Assembly: GCF_008704205.1 (NCBI RefSeq)
Contig: NZ_VXLC01000037.1
Coordinates: 29,960-93,959, forward strand
DNA from: Nocardia colli
GTDB taxonomy: Bacteria; Actinomycetota; Actinomycetes; Mycobacteriales; Mycobacteriaceae
Length of the DNA: 64,000 nucleotides
Reading direction: 5' to 3'
Positions 55,438 to 62,818 of the stretch are shown here, one piece after another (position 1 is the stretch's first letter; every line of letters starts with the position of its first letter). The translations under genes were made by a program, and so were the position numbers. Under the pieces are notes generated by a model. It made no database searches. It saw only the letters and a list, made by a program, of their open reading frames with translations, and had not been told where the DNA came from.

Positions 55438-56649
55438 TTGACGACGTGGCTGACCTCTGGACCGGTTGCCTGGTCGGTGATCGGCTACATCGCGGTCATC
55501 GTGGGCGGGCGGCTGCTTCTGGTCCGGGACACACTGCTCGACCAGGTGATCAATCGGCTGTTCCTGTGGAGTCTGGCCGGCCTGCTGCTGTACCGGTGCA
55601 CGCTGACCCCGACCCTCACCGCGCTGGCGAATCAGCTCGCGCTGGGCTGCATCGTGATGACCACGACGTACATGGCCACGATCGCCAGGTCGGCGGAAGT
55701 GTCGGCGGACGCCGATCCGGGCGCCGTGTGGCGATACCACCGGGTCCGCAGCCTGATTGCGCTGGCTGCGACGGTGACGATCGTTGTCGCGGGAACGTCG
55801 GCCCGCAACGAAGGACGGCTGGTCGCGATGAAACCCGATTGGGAAGGCATCGTCACCGGCATCGCCTTCGGCGTGCCGCTGCTGTGGCACACGGTGCTGT
55901 TCAGCCGAGTCGGTGTCCGCGAATTGCGGTCCGGCGATCTGCCCATCTGGGAGCGGATCGTGCTCTACGTCATGGTCGTCGCCACCGCGTACATCTGGGT
56001 CGGCCAGGCACTTTCGATCAGCCAGACGTTCACCGGGTGGCCTGCGCTGGGTCCGCAATTGCCGCGGATCGCGGCGATCTTCGCGCTCTGCGTGATCGTC
56101 AACGTCACCATCGTCGCCGTCCCGCTGGTCCGGGTCCTCGGCACGAAGGCGGGCCTGGACAGTGCGGCGCGCTCGTGTCGCAGACTGTTGCCGCTATGGC
56201 GAGATCTGACTGCGGCGGTGCCCGAGATCGTGCTGTCCCCGGCCGCGCCGCGGCGCGTCGACGCCACGGCACGGCTGCTCCGGATGACCGTCGAGATCCG
56301 GGACGCGCTGCTCCATCTCGGACCGTATCTGCCTGCCGCGCCGGGTGTTCCGCGATCTGACCCGGTCAGGAACGTCCAATCTGACTGGACGACAATCACT
56401 TACGCGCAACAGCTGGCCCATGCCGCACACGCCAGGAAGAACGGGCTGCGGCCGGTCGGTTCCGGCAATGCGGCGCAGTTGCCGTGGCTCGCCGACGATT
56501 TCGACACCGAACTCCGGCAACTACTCGATCTGGCCCGGGTGTGGTCGGCGACAACTCCTTCCGGCTCGCCTACAGCACGGCCTGGGTCTGCGTCACCTTC
56601 CCGACCAGCTTGCCTGCGTCATCGCGGATTTCGGTCTCCACCACGATGA
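55438..56649 (+). CDS. MAB_1171c-like (DUF6545-type) seven-helix membrane protein
   Basis: A 403-residue protein. Seven or so membrane helices fill residues 1-245 (SVIGYIAVIVGGRLLLV, YHRVRSLIALAATVTIVVAG, WERIVLYVMVVATAYIWVG, and others). A soluble C-terminal domain follows (PRRVDATARLLRMTVEIRDALLHLGPYLP...YAQQLAHAAHARKNG...DTELRQLLDLARVW). This layout matches the uncharacterised MAB_1171c family, usually found beside XRE-type regulators. TTG at 55438 follows GGGGA by 6 bases. The last ~30 residues (Ser/Pro/Arg-rich) run 80 bases into the convergent thioesterase gene and look non-native, so the original stop may have been lost. No XRE gene adjoins. Confidence 0.78.
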   Translation: MTTWLTSGPVAWSVIGYIAVIVGGRLLLVRDTLLDQVINRLFLWSLAGLLLYRCTLTPTLTALANQLALGCIVMTTTYMATIARSAEVSADADPGAVWRYHRVRSLIALAATVTIVVAGTSARNEGRLVAMKPDWEGIVTGIAFGVPLLWHTVLFSRVGVRELRSGDLPIWERIVLYVMVVATAYIWVGQALSISQTFTGWPALGPQLPRIAAIFALCVIVNVTIVAVPLVRVLGTKAGLDSAARSCRRLLPLWRDLTAAVPEIVLSPAAPRRVDATARLLRMTVEIRDALLHLGPYLPAAPGVPRSDPVRNVQSDWTTITYAQQLAHAAHARKNGLRPVGSGNAAQLPWLADDFDTELRQLLDLARVWSATTPSGSPTARPGSASPSRPACLRHRGFRSPPR

Positions 56650-56971
56650 ACGTGCGCCCGGCGTGCAGCGCGGTCGACGAGGCGGTGGCGTAACCGGAGC
56701 GGACCGCCCGGACGAAGTTGGTCTTCGACTCGACGGTGGTGGTGCCCGCCTTGCCCTCGGGCAGGTTCAGGTAGGCGCAGACCGCGCCGGTCGCGTCCGC
56801 CAGCGACATCAGCACGCCACCGTGCAGCATCCCGCCCAGGGTGCACAGTGACTCGTCCCAGGCGATCCGGCTGCGCACCACGTCGGGCCCGTGCTCGAGC
56901 ACCTCGATGCCGAGCCGCTCGGTGAACGGCATGGTCTGGTGGAACAGCTTGGTGCCCGGCTCATCGATCAT
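56570..56971 (-). CDS. PaaI-family hotdog thioesterase
   Basis: A 133-residue single hotdog domain: GIEVLEHGPDVVRSRIAWDESLCTLGGMLHGGVLMSLADATGAVCAYLNLP (HGG..MSLADA is the family core, the Asp being catalytic in relatives), then TTTVESKTNFVRAVRSGYATASSTALHAGRTFIVVETEIRDD. It would hydrolyse acyl- or aryl-CoA thioesters in the cytoplasm as a tetramer. Length is normal. Its 3' end overlaps the convergent membrane-protein gene by 80 bases. The MFS gene is 55 bp downstream of its start on the far side and on the same strand but not obviously coupled. Confidence 0.9.
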   Translation of the reverse strand: MIDEPGTKLFHQTMPFTERLGIEVLEHGPDVVRSRIAWDESLCTLGGMLHGGVLMSLADATGAVCAYLNLPEGKAGTTTVESKTNFVRAVRSGYATASSTALHAGRTFIVVETEIRDDAGKLVGKVTQTQAVL

Positions 56972-57025
56972 GGTGGCGATCCTGCCCGATCCGATGCCGC
57001 TGGTCGATTACCCGCGAGGTAATCG

Positions 57026-58225
57026 CTATCGATCAGGCCAGGTGTATCGCTGCGCGGCGTGGGCCAGCACCGCGACGATCGTCAGTGTCGCGACGAATCC
57101 ACCGACGAACATCACGGCGGTCGGCGAGCCACGGTCCACCACCAATCCGCCGGCCAGCGCACCGAGGGCGAATGTGGCCTGGAACGAGGCGGTGAACAGG
57201 ACCGAGGCCGCTTCCGGCGCGTGCGGCACCGCCTTGGCGAACCAGGCCTGGGTGGACACCGGTATCGCGCCGTAGCCGATGCCCCAAATGATCAGCAGGA
57301 CAAACGCTCCCGCCTCCCACCGGCCGAACACCGGCAGCAACAGCATGGCGGCGGCCAGCATCGCCGCGGCGCAACCGAGGGTGGCGTGCGGGCGTACCAC
57401 GATCGCGGCACCACCGAGGAAGTTGCCGAGAACGCCTGCGGTGCCATAGATCAGCAGTAGCAGTGTGATCATGCCCGGTCCGAGCCGTGGCACCTGTTCG
57501 AGGAACGGCGTCACGTAGGTGTACGTGCCGAAATGTGCGAGCACGACGAGAAACGTGGTCAGCAAGGCGAATCGAACATCGATGCCGCGAAGTGACCCGC
57601 GCAGCACGGCCGCCCGGGTGACCGTACCGGCTGGCAGCGGCGGCAGGAACGCCATCAGCATGCCGAGCACCACCGCCGTGAGCACCCCGACGACCACGAA
57701 TGTCATTCGCCACCCGGCGATCTCGCCGAGCAACGTGCCCGCGGGCACGCCGAGCACGGAGCCGAGCGGCACCGACGAGAAGATCACCGCATTGGCCCGG
57801 CCCACCGAGGCCTCGGGCACCAGTCGACGAGCCAGCCCGGCGGCGATGGACCAGAAGCCGCCGATGGTCACGCCGACCAGCACCCTGGACGCCAGCACCA
57901 CCCAGTACGCGGGCGCGACGGCCACCAGTGCATTGGCCAGCACGAGCAGAAACATAAACAGGCACAACATGATTCGCCGGTCTATCCGGCCGGTGGCGAC
58001 GGTGGCCGGCGGCGCGGTGACGGCGGCGACCAGACCGGGCATGGTCATCATCAGCCCGGCCATGCCGTCGGAGACGGTGAAGTCGGCGCCGATCGAGGTG
58101 AGCAGGCCGATCGGCAGGATCTCGGTGGTGACGATGGCGAAGATCGCGATCATCACCGAGACGACGGCCAGCCAGCCGGTCCGGCGGCCGCGGATGGGTG
58201 CGGGAGTAGTGCGAAGTGTGGACAC
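57026..58225 (-). CDS. DHA1-type MFS efflux transporter
   Basis: A 399-residue twelve-helix transporter. FAIVTTEILPIGLLTSIGADFTVSDGMAGLMMT (helix 1 and loop), ATVATGRIDRRIML (loop 2-3), SRVLVGVTIGGFWSIAAGLARRL (helix 4-5) and PLGSVLGVPAGTLLGEIAGWRMTF (motif C, the antiporter signature in helix 5) place it with AraJ/YdhP-like drug or sugar efflux proteins. The ATG at 58225 follows a short basic N-tail. It stands alone; no regulator adjoins. Substrate is unknown. Confidence 0.9.
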   Translation of the reverse strand: MSTLRTTPAPIRGRRTGWLAVVSVMIAIFAIVTTEILPIGLLTSIGADFTVSDGMAGLMMTMPGLVAAVTAPPATVATGRIDRRIMLCLFMFLLVLANALVAVAPAYWVVLASRVLVGVTIGGFWSIAAGLARRLVPEASVGRANAVIFSSVPLGSVLGVPAGTLLGEIAGWRMTFVVVGVLTAVVLGMLMAFLPPLPAGTVTRAAVLRGSLRGIDVRFALLTTFLVVLAHFGTYTYVTPFLEQVPRLGPGMITLLLLIYGTAGVLGNFLGGAAIVVRPHATLGCAAAMLAAAMLLLPVFGRWEAGAFVLLIIWGIGYGAIPVSTQAWFAKAVPHAPEAASVLFTASFQATFALGALAGGLVVDRGSPTAVMFVGGFVATLTIVAVLAHAAQRYTWPDR

Positions 58226-58301
58226 ACCGGCCAGTTCAGCAGCGGTGCGGCGGCCGATCCGGCGGGTTTACGCCACCACCGTATCGAGGGCGAAAACCCG
58301 C

Positions 58302-59468
58302 TCAGCCGCGTCCGGCGCGCATCGGGGCGAGGAATTCGGCGTTCGTCTCGGACTTGCGCAGTCCTTCGAGGAGCAGGTCGAGGGCCTGCTGATTGTCCAG
58401 TGTGGCAAGGGTTTTGCGCAGGGTGTGGGTCGCGGCCAACTCGTCGGGGCCGAGCAGCAGTTCGTCCTTGCGGGTGCTGGACTGGCCGATATCGACGGCG
58501 GGGAAGACCCGGCGGTTGGCGGCGCCGCGGTCGAGTTTGAGCTCGGCGTTGCCGGTGCCCTTGTACTCCTCGAAGATCACCGTGTCGGCCAGCGAACCGG
58601 TTTCCACCAGCGTGGTGGCGATGATGGTGAGCGAGCCGCCGTTCTCGATATTGCGGGCGGCGCCGAGGAAGCGCTTGGGCGGGGCGAGCGCGGAGGCCTC
58701 CACGCCGCCGGACAGGACTCGGCCGGAACCGGGACCGGCCAGGTTGTAGGCGCGGGCGAGGCGGGTGAGCGAATCGAGCAGGACGACGACGTCGCGGCCC
58801 ATTTCGACGAGTCGTTTGGCGTGTTCGATGGCCAGTTCGGCGACCGCGATGTGTTCGCGGGCGGGCTGGTCGAAGGTGGCGGCGGCGACGTCGGCGGGGA
58901 CGGCCCTGGTGAGGTCGGTGACCTCCTCGGGGCGCTCGCCGACCAGCACGAGCATCAGTGCGCATTCGGGGTGGTTCTTCGCGATGCCGTGCGAGATGGC
59001 TTGCAGTACAGAGGTTTTGCCTGCTTTGGGCGGTGCGACGATCAGGGCGCGCTGCCCCTTGCCGATCGGCATGACGAGGTCGGTGACGCGGGTGGTCATG
59101 GCGTGCTGTTCGGTTTCCAGCCGCAGGCGTTCGTTGGGGTAGATGGGCACCAGGTCGGCGAAGGCGGGGCGGTTGCGGATCTTGTCCGGGTGCTGCCCGT
59201 TGACGGTGCCGACGGTGCGCAGAGGCGCGGGTTTGCCGTTGTTGTCTGCGGATTGCGTTGTGCCGGTGAGGAAGTCACCTCGGCGCAGTTTGTGTTCGCG
59301 GATCAGGCGCTGCGGCACGGCGATATCGTCCGGGCCGGGCAGGTAGCCGTCCAGGCGCAGGGTGCCGCGATTGTCGGTGAGGTCGAGGATGCCGGTGACG
59401 GTGCGGGCCGGTGGTGCTTCGGCCGCTCTGTCATCGGTGTCGATGTCGTTGATTGTGTTGGTGTTCAT
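58302..59468 (-). CDS. rho: Transcription termination factor Rho, short second type
   Basis: A 388-residue Rho. An RNA-binding cold-shock-like domain occupies about 20-72 (VTGILDLTDNRGTLRLDGYLPGPDD, REHKLRRGDFLTG), followed by the hexamer ATPase: PIGKGQRALIVAPPKAGKTS (Walker A), DVVVLLDSLTRLARAYN (Walker B), VLSGGVEASAL, EYKGTGNAEL (R-loop) and VFPAVDIGQSSTRKDELLL. The N-terminal helix bundle and the long charged insertion of the main actinobacterial Rho (about 600 residues) are absent. ATG at 59468 follows AAGGAA. It is therefore probably an accessory paralogue, possibly with altered RNA choice. It is not next to prfA or thrB genes, the usual place of the housekeeping gene. Confidence 0.88.
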   Translation of the reverse strand: MNTNTINDIDTDDRAAEAPPARTVTGILDLTDNRGTLRLDGYLPGPDDIAVPQRLIREHKLRRGDFLTGTTQSADNNGKPAPLRTVGTVNGQHPDKIRNRPAFADLVPIYPNERLRLETEQHAMTTRVTDLVMPIGKGQRALIVAPPKAGKTSVLQAISHGIAKNHPECALMLVLVGERPEEVTDLTRAVPADVAAATFDQPAREHIAVAELAIEHAKRLVEMGRDVVVLLDSLTRLARAYNLAGPGSGRVLSGGVEASALAPPKRFLGAARNIENGGSLTIIATTLVETGSLADTVIFEEYKGTGNAELKLDRGAANRRVFPAVDIGQSSTRKDELLLGPDELAATHTLRKTLATLDNQQALDLLLEGLRKSETNAEFLAPMRAGRG

Positions 59469-59645
59469 GGGATTTCCTTCTGGGGAGTGAGTTTTGGGTA
59501 CGGCGAACGGCCGTGAATGCGACGGCATGATGCACGTCGCGGGGTAGGGATCCTCGGGGTATTCCGGAACGGTTCTGTCGACCGGGTCGGAAGGGGGATC
59601 TCGAAATTCTTGTGGGAGAACTACCTACATCCACAAGGAGAAGAC

Positions 59646-59738
59646 GTGGCCGAGAGTACAGGTTCGATCATCGGCGCGCAATGGTCTCGGTCAGCTCAAC
59701 GACCGTCGTCGCAGAAGTATTCCCTGGAATGCCGGTAA
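59646..59738 (+). pseudogene. 30-codon frame resembling the start of an XRE/DUF5753 regulator
   Basis: GTG at 59646, 6 bases after AAGGAG, opens AESTGSIIGAQWSRSAQRPSS and stops after 30 codons. The first residues (AESTGSI) look like the N-terminus of Scr1/DUF5753-type XRE regulators, and an alternative frame continues RNGLGQLNDRRRRS, as if a frameshift had occurred near 59676. I treat it as the 5' relic of such a gene; a functional short peptide is possible because the ribosome site is good. Confidence 0.35.
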
Positions 59739-59746
59739 CGACGAGA

Positions 59747-59783
59747 AGGCCCGGCAGGCGACGAAGAGTCACCTGCCGGGCCT
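59747..59783 (-). terminator. Hairpin terminator after the glycine-zipper gene
   Basis: AGGCCCGGCAGG pairs with CCTGCCGGGCCT (12 bp, perfect) and GAC/GTC extends it after a mismatch. It lies 19 bases beyond the stop of the minus-strand gene ending at 59803. Confidence 0.75.
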
Positions 59784-59802
59784 CGGCGGTTATCGGTGTT
59801 GC

Positions 59803-60504
59803 TTACCCGTAGACCGAGCTGAAGAACTGAACCGCGCTGGCGATGCCGACCGGGACGCCGAGCAGGATCATGCCCGCCGCGGCACCGAGCGCGATGCCGA
59901 CGCCGGCGCCCGCGATGCACAGGCCGATCGGGCCGGCGAAGAACGTCGGCACCACGAGCGGCGCGCCGATGATCGCACCCGCGACACAGCCGAGGACGCC
60001 GCCGACGAGCGTGCCGACCAGCGTGCCGATGGCGGTCGCCAGGCCGAACTGGGTGGCGGCCGTGCTCAACGCGGTGTTGAAGTCGACGCCCGCGACATCC
60101 TTGGCCGCGACCGGCTGGAGCATCGTGGCGGGGTGTGCGTCCGCCGCGTCGGTGCTCGGCGTGAAAGTGGCGGTGTTGCCGTCGATCTGGGCCGCGATCG
60201 GCCATTCCAGGCCGTCTTTGAGATAAGTCAGCGGCATGCCAGCAACCAGGTTGCCCTGATTATCCAGAACCTGGAATTGCGTGCCCTGTGTCGTCAACGA
60301 CCCGGCGTCGGTCTTCAGCACGACCGATTTGTCGACCACATTCGCGGTGTAGTGGATGCCGGGCAGAATGTCGGTCTGCACGGTCGACCCCGGGACGGGG
60401 GCCGGTGCGGCAGGCTCTGCGTAGGCGGTGCCACTTGTGATCCCGACAGCCGCGATAACCAGCGTGGACGCGGCAGCGAACTTCTTGACCCTCATACTTT
60501 TCAA
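59803..60504 (-). CDS. Exported protein with C-terminal glycine-zipper segment, paralogue of the 4.3-kb gene
   Basis: A 233-residue protein. The signal peptide is MRVKKFAAASTLVIAAVGITSGTAYA/E. The middle domain parallels that of the protein at 4321-4875 (PGIHYTANVVDKSVVLKTDAG versus HGIGYTTATDGRGVITTIDAG; DNQGNLVAGMP versus DHAGNVIATLP). The C-terminal 90 residues are strongly hydrophobic with G/A periodicity (ATAIGTLVGTLVGGVLGCVAGAIIGAPLV...), longer than in the paralogue and enough for two or three membrane passes. TTG at 60504 follows GAGG by 7 bases; ATG at 60495 is the alternative. Function unknown. Confidence 0.75.
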   Translation of the reverse strand: MKSMRVKKFAAASTLVIAAVGITSGTAYAEPAAPAPVPGSTVQTDILPGIHYTANVVDKSVVLKTDAGSLTTQGTQFQVLDNQGNLVAGMPLTYLKDGLEWPIAAQIDGNTATFTPSTDAADAHPATMLQPVAAKDVAGVDFNTALSTAATQFGLATAIGTLVGTLVGGVLGCVAGAIIGAPLVVPTFFAGPIGLCIAGAGVGIALGAAAGMILLGVPVGIASAVQFFSSVYG

Positions 60505-60757
60505 ACACTTTCCTCAGCAGGAGCACCGTCGGCACTTCGGGGAGCACGAGCCGGCGCGGCCCATCGTTACGAACCTGTGCAAAGGCTCGTCGCACTTTAT
60601 TGCGAACGTGTAACAGGAGGCGCTAGGGAAACGTCAATTAGAAGTTGAATGTGTTAAAGAAACATAAAATCGGACATTTGGCTAACTTTTAGCATCCGAT
60701 AATGTGGCGCGCGACACTCTATTTGTTATTTATGCCGAGCGGCCGAGCGGCCGCGAC

Positions 60758-61507
60758 TCAGCTGATGCGCGCGACGATCGCGCCCGGCAATACCGGCAGC
60801 ACCCGATCCAGCACGCGCCACGGCCACGCCGGCACGCATGCCCGCCGCTGTTCCTTCTCGATCGCGCCGACCATCGCGGCCACGCCCTTGTCCAGCGGCG
60901 CCACCAAGCGTGCATCGCCCGCCTTGGCGGCCATATCGGTGGCGATGAACCCCGGCAGCAGCGTGGTGACCGCGATCGGCGACTTCGCCAGTTCGGTGCT
61001 CAGCGCCTGCCCGAGCGCGGCCAGCCCCGCCTTGCTCGCCGAGTAGGCGGCCTTCTTGCCCGGCAACCCGCGCACCGCGCTCATCGAGGACACCAGCACC
61101 AGATGCCCGGCGTTCTGCTCGCGGAAGATCTCCAGCGCCGCCTCGGCCTGCGCCAGCGCGCTGACGAAATTGGTTGTCGCCGTGGCGATATTGGCGCGCG
61201 CCCGGCCGGTGCCGAGCACCGCGCCCTTGCCCAGCCCCGCATTGACGATGACCCGGTCCAGCCCGCCGAGCTCGGCGCGCAACTCGCCGAAGACCCGCGG
61301 CACGGCTTCGTGCTCGTCCACATCGAGCGCGCGCACCGCGACCGTGATGCCGGGATGCGCCGCGACGAGCTCGTCCCGCAGCTCTTCGAGCGCGGTCAGC
61401 CGGCGCGCGCACAACGCGAGGTCGCGGCCCTTGCTCGCGAAGTCGCGGGCCATCGCGGCGCCGAGGCCCGCGCTCGCGCCGGTGATCAGAATCTTGGTCC
61501 TCGTCAT
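60758..61507 (-). CDS. Short-chain dehydrogenase/reductase
   Basis: A 249-residue classical SDR. ILITGASAGLGAAMARDFA (6-24), CARRLTALEEL after beta-2 (Arg pair, NADPH), IVNAGLGKGA (NAG motif), SSMSAVRGLPGKKAAYSASKAGLAAL (Ser, Tyr, Lys). The C-terminus carries KGVAAMVGAIEKEQRRACVPAWPWRVLDRVL, a form seen in mycobacterial SDRs with a membrane-associated or lipid-related tail. The ATG at 61507 is natural. Substrate unknown; possibly a lipid or sterol intermediate. Confidence 0.88.
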   Translation of the reverse strand: MTRTKILITGASAGLGAAMARDFASKGRDLALCARRLTALEELRDELVAAHPGITVAVRALDVDEHEAVPRVFGELRAELGGLDRVIVNAGLGKGAVLGTGRARANIATATTNFVSALAQAEAALEIFREQNAGHLVLVSSMSAVRGLPGKKAAYSASKAGLAALGQALSTELAKSPIAVTTLLPGFIATDMAAKAGDARLVAPLDKGVAAMVGAIEKEQRRACVPAWPWRVLDRVLPVLPGAIVARIS

Positions 61508-61535
61508 GGGGCCTGACCCTAGCGAGGCGCCGGCG

Positions 61536-61907
61536 TCAGCCGCCGAACGATCCCGTGCGCGGCGGCGGGGGCAGCAGCCGCCACGCGCCGCAGTTGGTGG
61601 TCTTGAAGCCCACGTCGGTCGGCTTGATCTCCACCCGGATCGGGCCGTGCCGGGTGAAGTTGTTGCCGATGATGTATTCCATCTCGGTGTTGTCGCCCTC
61701 GACCTTCCAGAGCCTGCGCCAGTCGCAGCCGTAGGCCGGGTCGGGCGTGCCGGGGGCCTCCCAGACGCCCGGGAAGATGTCGACGCCCACCAGATAGACG
61801 CCGTCTCCGGGCATGGTGTTCGCGGGTTCGGCGGCCGCGGTCCCGGCGCCGAGCAGGGTGGTCGCGGACGTCAGGGCGCCGGCGATGAGCAGCGTGCTTG
61901 CGCGCAT
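61536..61907 (-). CDS. Small exported protein of unknown function
   Basis: A 123-residue protein starting at ATG 61907, 9 bases after GAGGAG. A signal peptide (MRASTLLIAGALTSATTLLGAGTAAA/E, about 27 residues) precedes a compact domain with two Cys (YGCDWRRLW and TTNCGAWRL), likely a disulfide, and a beta-rich pattern: GDGVYLVGVDIFPGVWEAPGT, EMEYIIGNNFTRHGPIRVEIKPTDVGFKTTNCGAW. The motif 'D-I-x-P-G-x-W' recurs in small secreted actinobacterial proteins that I cannot name. The SDR gene follows 28 bp downstream, so the pair may be co-transcribed. Confidence 0.72.
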   Translation of the reverse strand: MRASTLLIAGALTSATTLLGAGTAAAEPANTMPGDGVYLVGVDIFPGVWEAPGTPDPAYGCDWRRLWKVEGDNTEMEYIIGNNFTRHGPIRVEIKPTDVGFKTTNCGAWRLLPPPPRTGSFGG

Positions 61908-62096
61908 GGCGATGTTCTCCTCGAATCGTGCGGCAACCGCCGCGCAGCGGCTGACCAGGGAGATCCCCGAAATCTCCGGGCCAAGATCTACCAGAGGACC
62001 CGGCCGGATGTGCCGCATTCCACATTTCTTGTGTGGATGCATTACCAAATCGCGCACGATGTTGTCATCGGTCGAGTCGGCCGCGATATCCGAGGT

Positions 62097-62675
62097 ATGA
62101 CATGTGCTCGGTTGGAGTCCGTCCGGACGGTTCGACGTTCCCCGTCGTGCGGCACGCAGTGCGCGGGCCTGTGCACCGATGCCGGGCTGGCCGCGGTGCT
62201 GGCCACCGATCGAGCCCTATTGCATTGGCGGGCAATGCATGCGCTGGGCGATAGCGGACTTGCCGAGCAGGCCGTGCAGGAGTCGCTGCTGCGCGCGTGG
62301 CGTTCCTGCGGATTCTTCGATGCGACCAAGGGCAGCGTGCGGACCTGGCTGCTGGCTATCCTGCGCAACGTCATCATCGACATGGTCCGGGCGCGGGCCG
62401 CCCGGCCGGGGGACACCGGCTGGGACGAGGTCGGCGAGCTCAGCGACGTCCGCTACGCCCATCCCGACTTCGCCGACGGCCTGATCGACGGACTGCTGGT
62501 CGCGGAGCTGCTGGCACTGCTGCCCGAACCGCAGCGGGAGGCGGTGATCGAGGTGATCCTGCGCGATCGCGCCTATCAGGAGGTGGCCGACGACATCGGC
62601 GTCCCGGTCGGCACGGTGAAGACGCGGGTGCACTATGCCCTGCGTTCGCTGCGCCGGCTGCCACGCGGCGCCTGA
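62097..62675 (+). CDS. ECF-type RNA polymerase sigma factor
   Basis: A 192-residue sigma-70 family protein. Region 2: AEQAVQESLLRAWRSCGFFDATKGSVRTWLLAILRNVIIDMVRARAA. Region 4: LLALLPEPQREAVIEVILRDRAYQEVADDIGVPVGTVKTRVHYALRSLRRL. Regions 1.1 and 3 are absent, as expected for ECF factors. The start is uncertain: ATG at 62097 is used, but GAGG is only one base away; a TTG at 62112 or later starts would shorten an N-terminal stretch with three Cys (TCARLES, PSCGTQCAGLC). No anti-sigma gene adjoins, so control is not obvious. The Cys cluster could be a metal- or redox-responsive tail, if translated. Confidence 0.88.
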   Translation: MTCARLESVRTVRRSPSCGTQCAGLCTDAGLAAVLATDRALLHWRAMHALGDSGLAEQAVQESLLRAWRSCGFFDATKGSVRTWLLAILRNVIIDMVRARAARPGDTGWDEVGELSDVRYAHPDFADGLIDGLLVAELLALLPEPQREAVIEVILRDRAYQEVADDIGVPVGTVKTRVHYALRSLRRLPRGA

Positions 62676-62788
62676 TTGCCGGTGAACACACCGCAGCAGC
62701 GGTAACGGTTGGATAACTGGGGTTGCTATGCTGGTGCTCGCGTTGCGAGAGTGAACCACTGGGTTTGGTGTTACTAATGGGAAGGGAG

Positions 62789-62809
62789 GGGTGCCCTGTC
62801 CCGGGGCAC
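62789..62809 (+). promoter_or_regulatory. Hairpin in the leader of the amidase gene
   Basis: GGTGCCC pairs with GGGCACC around a 7-base loop, ending about 9 bases before the ATG at 62819. No clear ribosome site is left between hairpin and start, so the structure could limit translation. The pairing is seen by eye only. Confidence 0.4.
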
Positions 62810-62818
62810 CGACCGAAC

